Counted from the stretch's first letter, positions 23,340 through 36,435 are shown. The stretch is 64,000 nucleotides of DNA from Stromatinia cepivora (GCA_014898415.1 RCTD01000020.1:868001-932000); one strand, 5' to 3'. The notes: generated by a model not told the origin, from the letters alone. A program made the numbers and translations.

Positions 23340-26300
23340 ACAAAGAAATAATATATTATCGTTATTAGGGTTTAATGGATATAATATACAAAAATAATTC
23401 TAAAATATTACTTTCAAATATATTATATATATTAAGATTAAAAGTAAACTTGCTATTAAGAAAAAAGATTTGCAAAACAAAACTACAAAGGGAATTCAAT
23501 TTTCATTATATATATTTCAAGAAAAACAATAAGAAAATCATTTATATTAGAATGCAAAACAGAATATATATAGTTTTATATATAATTAAAGGATATAAGG
23601 ATATAATTTTCTATTCGAGTATATATCAAAATAATCAGGAAAAAAACTTTTCTTTGAAGATAATCAATAATATTAAAAATATTAATAACAAATTAATATT
23701 TAAAAAGAAAAAGAGATTTTTATTATAATATCGAAGATTCAATCATCTAAATTCAAATAAGATCAAGAATCTATATAAAGTATCTAATATAATCAAATCA
23801 ATAAAGATTTCAATTGAATTAGATATCTATAAAGTATATATATTTATCAAGATAATCAATTGTATTCCAAAATAATTAAATCTGTACAAATCAAAGAGAT
23901 TCGAATTTATATATTTCGATATTGTAGGACTATTCCCAAAATCGATTCAAAGAAATTGTTATTTTATATTGATTATCAATAATTATATAAGAATAAATTG
24001 GATTATATTATTTAAACAAAAAGACGATATAATTCAAATATTGAAAACTTGGAAAAAGGAGATGGAATTGATTATTGAAGAAAAGATCATTATAATCAGA
24101 ATTGATAATATATTGGAACTTCTATAAGTTATTTATGAATAATTATTAAATATATAATCCGAAATTATAATAATTGTCTTTTCATATCAAAACAAATTTG
24201 TAAAATAGAATATAAGAATTGTAGAAATAGATATAAAAATAATATTAAAAAAAACTGGATTATTATTAGAATTTTGGGATAAAGTTGTAAAGTATAATGC
24301 TTATATTAGGAATTATATTAATATTGATTTTGATATAAATGAAATAGATCGATCTTTTATAGAAATTTTTATAGATATAATATTAAATATAGAAATATAT
24401 AAAATTTAGGGGAACAAATGTTATGTTTATATTAATCTTAAGATTATTCTGAAAGGACAAAGATATAATAAATTATAGGATATTTCGAGAGTTGATGTAT
24501 TTCTAGGATATTTAAAAGTTATGAATAAATATATTAATGTGTATTTTTCAGAGTTAGATTATATATTTCGATTAAATAGAATAATCATAGATGAATCTTA
24601 TCGAAAAAGAGATTTGGATTTTAAATTAAGAAATTGTGAATTAGATTTATAAGGAATAAAGAATATAAAGTTAGATCGAAGATCTTATAATAGATTGGTA
24701 ATAAACAAAATATCTTTTTTATTTTTAATATTAAATGTGATATTTGTATTATTTTTGTTTTAAGTGTTTTTTTTTGTAGATATTATATTGAGTTTAGTAA
24801 TTATATTAAATATCTTAATTGTCGAGTTGAAATCAGATAAATTAGATATATCAATATCAATATATAATGAAAATGAAGATGGTAATATCCAGAAGACAAA
24901 TCAAGAATCTTTTTCTAAAAATATTTCAGATATCGAATTTATTATTTTAAAGGTTCTAATTCAAAAGTTAATTTTTGTAGATTCTGAATTTATATTAGAA
25001 GCAAAATTTAAAATTGTTTTAAATTTTATTGATAAATTCATTTCAATAGAATCAGAAAGCAAAGTAAATTTATAATTATTTGAGATCGAATAAAAGGATA
25101 TAATGAATCTTGAAGATGAATTCCTAAAGTATTTAATACGAAAACAGAAAAAAGATATAGAATGAAATTTTAAAAGAAAATGAAAAAACAAGATTATAAG
25201 AGTATTGATTGTAATATCTATATAAATCAAAATTCAAAAAAGTATAGAATATATTATAATTATAATCTCAATCATTTATAAAATGGACTTTTATATTAAA
25301 AACAAGATCGTTTTAGATTTTATAATTTTGTTAATAAATATAGATAATATAAAAGATATAGTATATCCGGTCAAAGAAGTTCTGGGAATCAAAATATCAA
25401 GAATTTATAAGGAAGTAATATTGAATCGAGAATATTCTGAAAAATGAAAGGAAACTATTCAAAAGGAAATTATATTTTTGATTCAAAATAGTATTTGGAA
25501 AGAATATATATTTCTTAAAAGAAGTAATCTGGTTTTAACAAAATGAGTATTTATAGTTAAGATTAAGGATAACAAAATAGAACAATTCAAAGTAAGATTA
25601 ATAATTCAAAGGTTCAATTAAGTATTAAAAAAAGATTATAATGAAATATTTATATCAATAATAAGATTAGATATATTCAAATTATTCTTAATTATTATTA
25701 CAAAGGAAAATTTGGAATATTTATATTTCGATATCAAAAATGCTTTTATTGAATTATATTTGAAAAAAGAGATTTATTTCGAATTATTTTAAAGTATTAG
25801 AATCGAAAAGGGATATATATTACAAATTCTATAAAGTTTATATGATTTGAAGTAAACTGAAAGGGATTAGAGTTTATTATTGAAGAAAAAGCTTTTAGAT
25901 ATAGATTTTATATAAAGTTTGATAAATTTATATTTGTATATATTTAAAGACTATGATATAATATTATTGGTATATATCGATAATATTGTTATTGTATTAT
26001 ATATATTATTGTAAATCATTTGATTTAATAAAAAACTATTAATCTGTTTTAATATCAAGAATTTAGGGGAGATTAATAAGATTCTAAATATTAAAATCAT
26101 TTATGATAGAAAAGTATATATATTAATTATAAATCAAGAAAAATATCTTAATATTATATTAACTAAATATAATATTATATATAGATAATATCAAATTAAG
26201 AAATTATCAATAATGGATTATACTTATTTCCGATTAGCAATTGATGATAATGAATTGGTAGATATAAATGAATATTAATAATGAATAGGAAGTGTGATTT

Positions 26301-26985
26301 ATTCAATAGTATATATTCGATTAGATATAATGTTTTCAGTTGAAAGATTTTTATAATTTATAACAAAATTAGCAAAATATTATATTATAGTTTTGAAGAA
26401 TCTGATACGATATCTACGATCAATAATCAAATAGAAGTTATAGTTCAGGTTAAAGAGAATATAATTTGATATTTGCAAAGAATATAATATATTTGATAAT
26501 ATAATAAAGGTATATATAAATATAGATTGGATTAGTAACAAATATAATCAGAAAAATGTTTCAGAGGGAATTGTGATATTCTATAAAGGCTTTATATTAT
26601 AAATTAACAAGAAACAAGTATTTATAGTTATCTTTAGTATAGAATCAGAATATATTATGATAATAATGTTTATCAAACAAAGAAAATAAGTTGTATAAAT
26701 ATTTAAAGATTTATTTAGATTAAGTTATATTAGAAAGAATAGAGATATAATTCAGATGCTTAATAATAATCAAAATGCTTTAGTTTTAACTAAAAATCTA
26801 TATTTATATAAACGATTCAAATATATAGATATCAATTATCATTTCATTAAGGATTTGATAGAAAAGGAGAAAATTGTTATTAATTATATTAATATATATA
26901 ATATAATTGCCGATAGAATAACGAAGCTTTGTACAAGAATTGTTTTCGAAAGGTTCAAGAAAATATTAGGATTAATAATCTAGAA
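23340..26985 (+). pseudogene. Copia-1a pol remnant: protease, integrase, RT, RNase H
   Basis: In order: SKILLSNILYILRLKVNLL (from about 23393), the fungal copia protease/pre-integrase block; integrase with PKSIQRNCYF (about 23940), RIDNILELL and QNKFVK; a serine/acid-rich linker (24764-25075); RT with TKWVF...RLIIQRFN (about 25540-25620), FDIKNAFIELYLKKEIYFE (about 25730) and VYIDNIVI (about 25970), where the YVDD catalytic box is altered; RNase H ending KYIDINYHFIKDL (26815-26855). The order defines Ty1/copia. Stops and D-to-N changes fit RIP, so no activity is expected. Confidence 0.85.
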
Positions 26986-27015
26986 GGATCGAATAGGATA
27001 TTCTCAATAAAGGAG

Positions 27016-27181
27016 TGTTGGAAATGAGATTATTATAGAATTAGAATTGAGGTTATATGATTATAATAATATATAGATTATATTTAGGGATAATTTTAAT
27101 TCTACTTTTATTAGAATTATAGATCCTTAGTTCAATCTATATAGTCAATAATACTACTACTTCCTGCACCTAAAGTTATTA
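27016..27181 (+). repeat. Copia-1a 3' LTR (166 bp)
   Basis: TGTTGGAAATGAG start after the purine tract AATAAAGGAG. Ends at GTTATTA, followed by TSD TTATA. Confidence 0.95.
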
Positions 27182-27186
27182 TTATA

Positions 27187-27755
27187 TATATATATAATCC
27201 GAATTCTATATAATAAACAAGCTATCATTATCAAGACAATACAAAGACAATATATTTCAAAAATTTATATTTATGATCATTTCAAAAATCATGCAAAAGG
27301 AAAACTTGAATATAGTAAAAACGAAATGTAATATTATCCTTATCAATTTCGTTCAATTTGGTTGATTTGATTAATTAATTGATCAATTTGATCGATTTCG
27401 GAATTGATTATATTAATCATTAATCATTATTATACTATAATTCAATCCCCTTCCCTTTTCTATTGAAACTTTTTCCTTTCAAAGATTCCCCAAATCAAGG
27501 AGAATACAAATCAATATTAATTTCATTAATTGATAAATGATTTAATCAATTTAATTAATTCATTTGTTATTTTGGTTAATTTTGGTCAATTTGATCAATT
27601 TGGTTAATTTCCATTAAATTGATTAAATTAACCAAAATGATTAATCTATTTGATTTAAGGTTTATAAATCTTTACAAAATCTGATTTCCGATAAAATAAT
27701 AATAAAATAAAGGAATAAAATACTCGAGGATAAGTTTTTCCGAAAGGGGGGGTAA
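27187..27755 (+). mobile_element. Gypsy-2 3' part with polypurine tract
   Basis: This resumes the host element after Copia-1a. It holds low-complexity TTGATCAATTTGGTTGATT-type sequence (27340-27650) and ends with GAAAGGGGGGG (27742-27752), a classical polypurine primer directly before an LTR start. No reading frame is recognised. Confidence 0.6.
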
Positions 27756-28245
27756 TATTACAAATTATAAATTACAGGAAACTAATCATATAATACCTTT
27801 TATCTCTTATATCAATTAATAAGTTGATCATCTGTACATATACATTACGAATTATACAATTTAGTATAATAAAATAATGATCCTAATAATATATACATAC
27901 AATTCTACAGCTCACGAATGAGTATTTGTGTATATATATCTAATCGCTCCTTATGAGCTATAATTCTTCAATTGTAGATTCTAAGGAACATAATTGACCC
28001 TGTTTATTCAGCTCTACTACGGCTCTTGTGCGTCACACTTTTCGAATTCTTTTATATATCAATATCTTATTCTTATTCGTCGATTTGAATAAAGGTTCAT
28101 CATTCGAATTATCTTGATTAATATCATAAAGGTTCTTTATTCGAATACTCCTGATATTCGACTAATTAGGTTTCTTTATTCGAATATCCCTAGTATTTAA
28201 TTAATTAGGTTTCTTTATTCGAATACCCCTGTATCGATGATTTCG

Positions 28246-28384
28246 ATTATAGTACGAATAATATCATATAATCGTAGTATAAATAATATTATATAATCGT
28301 AGTACGAATCATATAATTATAGTATTAATAGTATTATATAATCGTAGTACGAATCATATAATTATAGTATTAATAGTATTATAT
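28246..28384. repeat. 45-bp tandem repeat
   Basis: CGTAGTACGAATCATATAAT units with alternating GTAGTA/TAGTAT forms. AGTACGAATC recurs at 28301 and 28346. Confidence 0.8.
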
Positions 28385-29028
28385 GAATTCGAGTATAATA
28401 TTTAAAGATTTATAATGATTTATGAATTTTATATTAAAGAATATAAAGAAAGTATGAAATTTCTTTAAATTTATTGAAATATTATTATTTTATTATAAAG
28501 GGATATTTTTTTTGAAAATATTAATTCCTTTTTTTAATGAATATTTTGAAGTATTTAAAATGTTATTTATTAAATTACAATAGGATATAATCAAGTTTTG
28601 AGTTTTTTTTTTGCTTTGAATTTTATTAATTGTTGATATAAAGTTATTTAAGATTGAATTTTTGAATTTTGAATTTATATATAGATAACTTTATATAAAA
28701 TAAAAATATATATTAAAATATTAAATAATTTTTTAATTTTTTTTTGGAAAGTTTTGGAAAATATAATATAAATTTTAAAAATATATTCGAGGATTTTATA
28801 TTTTAAAAAATTCGTTTATTATAATTAATAATTTATAAAAAATCTTTTATTAGAAATTTTTTATTTATGAAAGTGCAGATAGATAGACTAGATAAATATT
28901 AATATTTAAATTAATCTAGAATATAAATGTAATAATAAAACATAACTCGAAAAGTTATAATAGAATATTCTGAGATATAAAATGAATAAATAAAATATAT
29001 TAAATAAAAATAAACTTTATTGATTTTT

Positions 29029-29075
29029 AACCGAGGGCTACGCCTGCTTAGCGCTTACAGGGCTGTGTTACGATT
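29029..29075. other. Short GC-rich block in nearly pure AT sequence
   Basis: AACCGAGGGCTACGCCTGCT followed by TAGCGCTTACAGGGCTGTGTTACG stands out against more than 500 AT-rich bases on either side. It could be the end or start of an undamaged LTR fragment (a TGTTACGA follows). No tRNA fold was recognised. Confidence 0.5.
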
Positions 29076-29297
29076 AAATAAGGCAATACTTTTAATAATA
29101 TTTAAAAACTTGATAAAAACTCTTCAATATAAAATTATATTAATATAATAACACTCGTTGTTTACTCAATATTTTCTTATACGATTATAAAAAGAAGAGT
29201 TTTCTATAAAATTAGAAAGATAATAAAAAGTTTTAATTTTATTTTATAATTAATTGATTCTTTATTATAATAATTTTGTTATTTTTAATATTATAAC

Positions 29298-29892
29298 TAT
29301 TGGAGGTCACGTATTTCGAAGATGATTAATCTTATGATTGGGAAGTAATGATTTGTAAACTATAATGAAATGAACAATTATAAAATTATATCAATAATAT
29401 AAAATAATATTATACTTTTGTATTATATATAATTAATATTAATGAATTATTTTTTGAATATAGATTCTTAATTTTCAATTCTGAAGATATAATTTTCCTA
29501 TATGCTTCTTCCGAATTCTTTTATATATCAATATTTCATTTTTATTTATCGATTCAAATAAAGGTTTATCATTCTAATCAATTTGATTTATACTATAAAA
29601 ATTCTTTATTTGAATATTTTTAATCTTCAATTAATTGGAATTCTTTATTTGAATATCTTTTAATTCGATGATTTCGTATATACTAATGAATTCGTAAAAT
29701 TCGAATTTGTATTTATATATTGAATGATTAGATTATATAGATCGATTTGGTTATTTGGATCGATTTGATCAATTTGATCAATTTAAATTAATTAAATTGA
29801 TTTAGATAGTCTAATTGATTATATTGATTATATTGATATTATTATTTGAAATGAGTGTAATATATATATATATATATAAGTCTTTTAATTAT
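29298..29892. repeat. Second copy of the Gypsy-2 terminal sequence
   Basis: TATTGGAGGTCACGTATTTC matches 5418 onward for about 180 bases. The part from about 29500 matches 28045-28240. It is cut at 29892 by Copia-2a. It may be an LTR variant or a tandem element start. No coding sequence was seen. Confidence 0.5.
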
Positions 29893-32073
29893 TGTCACGG
29901 AAAGCCTTGGGATCCCCTGTATTCTACAAAGGATCAAGGGTATGCTTTCCAATCGGAATAAAGGATCTTTTAGACCTTACTAATCTCTTTGATTAACAAA
30001 ATGATTCTGATATACTAATAAATAAAGATCTAATCTAATCGAAACATTTATCAATTAGATAATTATTTATTTATTTTATATATACAATCCTCAATTTATA
30101 CAATCAAAGACAAATCATTCAATTCTATTTTACTTTATCAATTATATATATCATTTATTCCCCGATCCCTGAAAATACTTTATAATCATATTATCTTATA
30201 ATAATTATAAGTTTAATAATCTTTAATCTATACAATCTTCTATTCAATAATTATTAAAATATTTAAAAGATTATTCCTTAAATATTATTATTATCTTATT
30301 TATAATTCAATATTCATATTAATTCAATTACCTTTATTTAAAATAATAAAAAATCAAAACGATCTTCTTCTTATAATTTATATTCAATAATTAAAATAAT
30401 ATTTATATTTAAAAAATATATATCAAATTCAAAGAATCTAAAATTTAATTAATTCAGAAAACGATCCGTTTATTTTTATATCAATTATATCTATTCCAAA
30501 TTCCAATCTAACGAATAAATCTATTTATATTCAAATCAATTGATTTTCAATCAAATTATTTATTTTATTCTTTATTATCAATCTTTAAACTAAATATAAT
30601 TGAAAAAAGTAAATTCAATACCAAAAAGAATTCTTGGGATATTTTATAATAATATAATCTAGTAAAAATATAAATGAAAATACAAAAATGAAAGATTCTG
30701 ATGATAATATATTGGAATCTATTTCTAATAGATTTATTATTTTATTTTCAATTATTTTCCAAAAAATCTCTTTCAAATTAATCTTTTTTCAATTAAAATA
30801 TCGATATCGATAACAAGAATATATATAGAATTATAAAGTATTTTGTAATATTTATAAATAAATTGAATTATCAATTGATCAAATATATTTTATAAAGTTA
30901 TTTATTTTTATTCAAGATTTTATAACTCTTTTATTCAAAACAATTATCAATATATTCAAAAAAAAGTTTATATCTATAATAATTATTATTAAACTTATAG
31001 TATTATAAGAATATTAATCTATTTTGATATAAACTTTATTTAGTAGAATCGATTCTATGAAATAATATTAAGATTGAATTATAATCTATATTAAAGCTTT
31101 TATATATAAAATTATTGAAATATAAAATAAAATTGTTATTAATATTTTTCTATAAGTTATTGATATTAAAATACTTTCAATTTAGATAAATATTATAATT
31201 ATATAAATCGAAATGAATAATCAATTCAAATTATTCAATCTTTTATTTAAACAATTCGGAGATATTTTTGAAGGATTAATTTTTTAGAATTCTATTTTTT
31301 TAAAAACTGAAAAAAGAATATATTTTATATTTATCTTTTCTCAAAATGATAAAAATTTAAGAAAAATAAAAAGAATATTAATTTTAAAAGTAATTAAGGG
31401 ATCAAAAAAATCTAGGAATATTTTTATAAAACCAAATCTAAATAGAATAATAAGTTTGATTATAATTATATTATTTATAATTACAAAATCATCAAATTAA
31501 TATTTATTAAAAAAATCAATCTGTTATTTAAAAGGATATTTAATGAAAACAAATTACAAATAATGAAAGATCAAATAAAATTATATTTATAAAAGCAATT
31601 TCATTTTAATTGAATCAAAAAGAAATAAATAAAAAGTTTTATTGATTTTTCAAAATCTTCAATCAATATTGTTATCTTGGATATTCGATATAATTAATCA
31701 AAAATATATTTTATAATAATAAGATTATATTATTTATTTAATAGTATTTTACTCAATAATTATAATATTATATATATTATAAATAATATCTTTTTATTAA
31801 ATAATCATCAATATTAATTATTCAATCTCAATAATCTTATAAAAGTAAATATTTTTAATTTTCAAATTCTAAAATACAAGATTTATATTATCAAAAGGAT
31901 TATCAAAAGAAAAGATCATTTTAATAATAATCTAATTTTGAATTATATAATATTTATTTTTGATTTTCATATTAATATCGTTTTAAAGATTTAATTAAAA
32001 AAGATTGATTTATAATTCTTAAAATATAGTTATATTTTTCATAAAGAAAATCATATAAATAATATAATAATTA
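29893..32073 (+). mobile_element. Copia-2a: 5' LTR and gag region, truncated by Copia-2b
   Basis: The LTR 29893-30203 (TGTCACGG ... TTATAATA) is followed by 1.87 kb collinear with Copia-2c (52312-54180). It stops at AATAATATAATAATT-A, where the minus-strand LTR of Copia-2b begins. Copia-2c continues unbroken at the homologous place, so 2b inserted into 2a. The protease frame just before the break is unreadable here. Confidence 0.88.
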
Positions 32074-32382
32074 TATCACGGGATAGTATGACTACAGAGC
32101 ACTTTCAGGGATCAGGGAATAAATGGTACATATGATTGATAGAGTAAAAAAATTGAATGATTTGCATTTGATTATATAAATCAAAAGCTGTATATATAGA
32201 ACAAATGAATAATTATCTAATTGATATATACTTTAATTAGATTAGATCTTTGTTTATTAATATATCAAGATCATTTTATTAATTGAAGAGATTGGTAAGA
32301 ATTAAAAGATCTTTTATTCCGATTAAAAAGTATATTCTTGATCCTTTATAGGATATAGAGGATTGTAAGACTTTCTGTAATA
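32074..32382 (-). repeat. Copia-2b 3' LTR (309 bp)
   Basis: Reverse complement of the TGTCACGG LTR: starts TATCACGGGATAG, ends CTTTCTGTAATA. Confidence 0.9.
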
Positions 32383-32865
32383 TATTCTTCAAATCGAAAG
32401 ACGATCTGAAATAAATGGAAAGATATAAAAAATGATAATTCAATTGATTTGTGAAGGAATATATAAAGCGATTATAAGCAAATATCAATAAAGGAATAAT
32501 ATAATATATAAATCTGAAATAATTCTAGTATTTTTAGAATAAAAAAGGATTTGATTATATATAAATTATAAATATTTCTTAATGTTTGATTTGTTATTTA
32601 TAATATTCTTTGAAATCAAGATTTTGAATAATAAAAAGAAAGTTTTTTATTAAGAGAATATAAAACAATGATCGATTTTGTAATATAGTAATTGAGAATA
32701 TTTGTAATTATTAGATTATAATGTATTGATTGTAATAACGAAATAAAATAAATGAATTTTTAAAGATATATAAATCTCTTTTTTGTATTTTCGTTTTTTA
32801 TTTTAATTAAGTTTTTATTGATTATTATTATATCTAAGATTTCGGGGTTTAAAAAGGTTAAATAA

Positions 32866-33515
32866 ATGAATCTCAATTGTATTAGGTAAACGATAATTGA
32901 GAAGAAAGTTTTGAAAGAATTGAATACAAGAGAAGATTTTAGTATTTTTTTGAAGGATTAATAAATCGAGTAGAGAGAGTTAATGAGTTTAGTACAAATA
33001 TCGAATCAAGATATTGATTTTTGGGAATATAGTTTAATTAAATCTGTTTTTAGAAGAATATATAGTTATCTATTTTAGAAATCGTTTCTCTTTATCGAAG
33101 GAATTGTTATTCGTTGTGATCAATTATTTGTTATAGATTTAAATAATAATTTGGAGGTAGGTTTCATTTTTGAGTTTTGTTGTATAATTGAAAGATTTTA
33201 TTAATTTTATATTTGTAGTTATCGAGATAAAAATCGTTTAATAAAAAAAAGAAAAAAAGAAAGGTTTTTTTATTTAATGATGATGATCTGTTCGATTCTT
33301 CGGTATCGGATTTTTTGGATAATGAATTAAATAAAGAAGAAAAAGAAAAAAGGTTATCGAAAATTATTAGTTCTTTAATTAAAATAAAGGATAAAGGGAA
33401 TTATAAAAAAAGGAATGATTATTTATATATTCGATATATGAAATCATTGATTATTGAGAGATATAATTTCTATAATGAATGTTTTATTGATTCTTTTAAA
33501 TCGAATAATTGTTGA
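32866..33515 (+). pseudogene. Decayed antisense ORF with an intron in the Copia-2b 3' region
   Basis: Plus strand, opposite to pol. A frame from ATG 32866 runs to 33156 with only RIP-type stops (TAA/TAG in place of CAA/CAG). It then meets GT at 33157 and a consistent 62-bp intron (GTAGGT ... TTAAT ... TTTGTAG, 33157-33218), and continues in phase to TGA at 33513-33515. The second exon is open for the last 81 or more codons, unusual in this sequence. The product, about 200 residues, has DFWEYSLIKSVFRR, a lysine run, an acidic NDDDLFDSSVSDF patch and a Lys/Tyr-rich end. No known family is recognised. The splice and the gene itself are inferences. Confidence 0.4.
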
Positions 33516-34015
33516 TATTGGAATTGTGGTATTTATTTGTATATTCTTTTATTAGTTTTTTTTTATTCTTTAATAGATTATTATATCGTTATTTATCAGC
33601 AAAATTCGAAAATAAGTTTTTTGTTTATTTCTTTATTTTTATAATATATTGATTATTGATTGTATAATCTAAACAGGGATACAGGATTGCGATGAAGATA
33701 ATATTAAAGATTGAAGAAAAGAGAGAAATTGTTCCTTTGCTTTTGTATTATTATTTTTCCTTTCTTTATTGTATTATTCACCGGAATCTTCGAAAGATTG
33801 AATAGAAGAAATACATTGTAATTTCGAAGAGCAATAATAAAAATAAAAGAAAAAAAATGATAAAAAAGAAAAAAAGAAAAGAATAGATAATGTATTCGAA
33901 GAAAAAGAAAAGGAAGGATAATTCTTTAGTTCTTGTAATATTGATAATATCAATAGCTTTGATTGCTTCAATTGTTCTTCGTTTATTGATTGTTACGGAT
34001 AATCTTGAAGCTTTT

Positions 34016-34325
34016 TGTCACGGAAAGCCCTGTGATCCCCTGTATCTTACTAAGGATCAAAGCGTATGCTTTCCAATCGGAATGAAGGATCTTCTAGCCC
34101 TTACCAATCTCTCCGATCGATAAGGTGATCCTGATATACTAATAAACAAAGATCTAGCCTAATTAAGGTACATATCGGCTAGATAACTACTCATTTGTTC
34201 TATATATACAGCTCTTGATTTATATAATCAAGGACAAATCATTCAATTCTTTTACTCTACCAATCACGTATATCACCTATTCCCCGATCCCTGAAAGTGC
34301 TCTGTAGTCATACTATCCCGTAATA
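34016..34325 (+). repeat. Solo LTR of Copia-2 inside Copia-2b (310 bp)
   Basis: TGTCACGG ... CCCGTAATA with perfect TSD CTTTT (34011-34015 and 34326-34330). It is less RIP-altered than most copies (for example GATCCCCTGTATC), so perhaps younger. Confidence 0.94.
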
Positions 34326-34584
34326 CTTTTTTATTTGAACTTCAAATTATTAAATTTAGAAAAAAACTTATTCTTTTTCGAGAATAAAAAATGAAAAACG
34401 GAAAAGTAATCGGTTTTGATTGTTCTTTGTTTTTTGATAAATATAGAGTATATAAATTGAAATATATTATAGAAAAATATAATAGTTTGGAATACCAAAT
34501 AGGATTTATTCTATTTATATTAAAAAGAAAAATTATAAATTCCAGATTATCGTTATTCAAACTTTATAATCTTGATTATCGTTA

Positions 34585-36435
34585 ACGTGGTTTATCATCG
34601 GGTCGCCAATATCACCGGGTCGCCACTTTTTTCACCATTCAACCACTTCAATTTTGTATTATTCAATAATTATTCAATCAATTGATTGAAATTATTAAGA
34701 ATTTAATAATCTAAAATCTATTATATTATTTTGACAAATTCTTAAATTATAATCAGTTCTCCCATATATACTACAATATCGACTAGAAGATACTTCCCCA
34801 TTAGAATTCCCCTTCTTTTAATGTTTATCACATTAAATCTGAATATTAATTTTTTATTGAAATAATATATCAAAAGCCTTTTATCCAATAAATACTTCTT
34901 TTTAATATAATTGAATCTTTTTTGTATATCAATATTTGTTTAATATTTCGTTTGCTTTTCGAAGTATACGATTTTCTATACTTAAAAATATATTTTTATA
35001 TACTAATCTCTTTATATCTTTAACTAAAACTAATACAGTTTCGAATATAGATATAAAAGAGTTTGATTGATAACAATTTATTCAAGATTTTATTAAAATT
35101 GATTGAAAAAGAGCTTCAATTAGATTGTAAAGTATTTAAGAGATTCAAGGATCTATATTGAAAAGGGAAGGAATAGATATATAAATTCGAATATCTAATT
35201 TTGAGAGTATAGCTTCAAAATTAAATAGTATTAATCTAATTCCTCAAAACTCAGTTTTTATATTCTGAGATATAATTGATTATTGATATATAACTTTGAA
35301 AACTATAAAGAATTCAATCTTAAAGATATAATTGATATATACTTTAATAAATTCATCAATTTGACTACTATACAAATATTTCAGGATAATAAAACATTCA
35401 ATATCAAATAATTGAATTAAATAATTAAAATACATTAATAACTTTATATATATTATATCATTTGCTTTACAATATAATTGAAAAAATATTGATTCATAAC
35501 TTTCATATCCATTCAACATTAATATTCGATATTTACCCTTTCTTCGATGAATAATATATTTATCGAAATACTTTAATCATTTTAATCTTATCTCATTATT
35601 CATCTATCCATTGAAAATAAATTTAATAATTTAATCTACAGAAAGATCAGTTTCGGTATACCAATTCGAAAAATGGATTTATCCTTGAACTATCAAAAAT
35701 AAAAATATAATTTTATCCTCTTCATTTTTATATATAATTACTATAACTTATTCTCGATTGCTTAATTATATTATCTTATTTCTGCTATTTCGTTCAATAC
35801 TAATTACAACTATATAAATAATTATAATTCTCATTATAAAGCCTATTTCATCGAAATTATAGAAATCGCAATCCTGAATACTATATTTCGCTTATATATT
35901 CAATACCATTTGAAACTATCTTTCAATAAATTTAGAATCTTTATAAAAAGCTTTTTGAAAATCATAAATATAATTAAAATATATCTTTAATTTTATATAA
36001 CGCTTTACAAATCGATAAATCCAAAACTTTTCAATCTTTTTTGTCCTTTGCAATTGAAGAATATAATTCGTTATATCTTCTATATCATTCAATTTAGATA
36101 TAAACCCTTTATTATTTATATCAATTATATATTGAAGAAACATTTTCTCTTTTAATTCAATTATTTTATATTTATTTGCTCAAATTTCTATTTGGTTATT
36201 TCGATTATTGATTCTATTATGTAATGTAGATCGAAATATTGAATAGATTTTTGCAGCTTTTATAATTATCAAATTTTTAGATTTTCGAATAACTTCAATA
36301 ATTAAAATGATTCAGACTTTTTTTGATTGTATTTCCATAATAATTCATTGAGATATCGCGAATTGAAATTGAAATGGTTGAATGGTGAAAAAAGTGGTGA
36401 CCCGGTGATATTGGCGATCCGATGATAAACCACGT
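34585..36435 (-). mobile_element. Fot1/pogo-type DNA transposon (Tc1/mariner superfamily)
   Basis: The 70-bp terminal inverted repeats (34585-34654 and 36366-36435) start ACGTGGTTTATCATCGG and differ at three positions, all transitions. TA duplications flank it (34583-34584 and 36436-36437). The length of 1,851 bp fits Fot1-like elements. The TIRs contain two direct CGGGTCGCC boxes, possible transposase sites. It is inserted in the 3' region of Copia-2b. Confidence 0.95.
35100..36345 (-). pseudogene. Fot1/pogo transposase remnant
   Basis: Minus strand from about 36345: a psq-type helix-turn-helix piece (AAKIYSIFRSTLHNR); a CENP-B-type DNA-binding part (MFLQYIIDINNKGF...KFWIYRFVKRY, 36143-35920) and YDFQKAF; then the DDE domain with DCDFYNFDEIGF (first Asp at about 35850), FSNWYTETDL, LMLNGYESYES (second catalytic Asp changed to Asn near 35512, a G-to-A effect) and LIQLFDIECF (third Asp kept). 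Stops are scattered. In other fungi the enzyme cuts and pastes Fot1-type elements at TA; this copy cannot be active. Confidence 0.88.

Larger units (their letters stand above)
9169..27181 (+). mobile_element. Copia-1a: Ty1/copia element, interrupted by Gypsy-1
   Basis: The LTRs at 9169-9334 and 27016-27181 are each 166 bp (TGTTGGAAATGAGG ... GTTAACA, partly RIP-altered). TSD TTATA is perfect (9164-9168 and 27182-27186). Without the 12.5-kb Gypsy-1 insertion the element is about 5.48 kb, equal to Copia-1b and 1e. The order gag, protease, integrase, RT, RNase H makes it Ty1/copia. A polypurine stretch (AATAAAGGAG) precedes the 3' LTR. A GGTTATGAGATC motif, resembling a Met-tRNA primer site, lies one base after the 5' LTR. 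Confidence 0.95.
27756..29297 (+). repeat. Probable Gypsy-2 3' LTR start and unassigned AT-rich repeat DNA
   Basis: Starts TATTACAAATTATAAATTAC right after the polypurine tract, as expected for an LTR whose TG became TA. The 28045-28240 part (CGAATTCTTTTATATATCAA ...) recurs at about 29500-29690. A 45-bp tandem repeat lies at 28246-28384. From 28400 the sequence is nearly pure AT apart from a short GC-rich block at 29029-29075. The LTR end could not be fixed and no genes were seen. Confidence 0.45.

Noticed and set aside
29893..32382. A DNA transposon with 310-bp inverted repeats at 29893-30203 and 32074-32382
   Set aside because: The same 310-bp unit occurs as solo LTRs with 5-bp TSDs (8704, 34016) and as the 5' LTR of Copia-2c. 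No matching duplication flanks the pair, and the interior is the gag region of one element with another inserted in opposite orientation.
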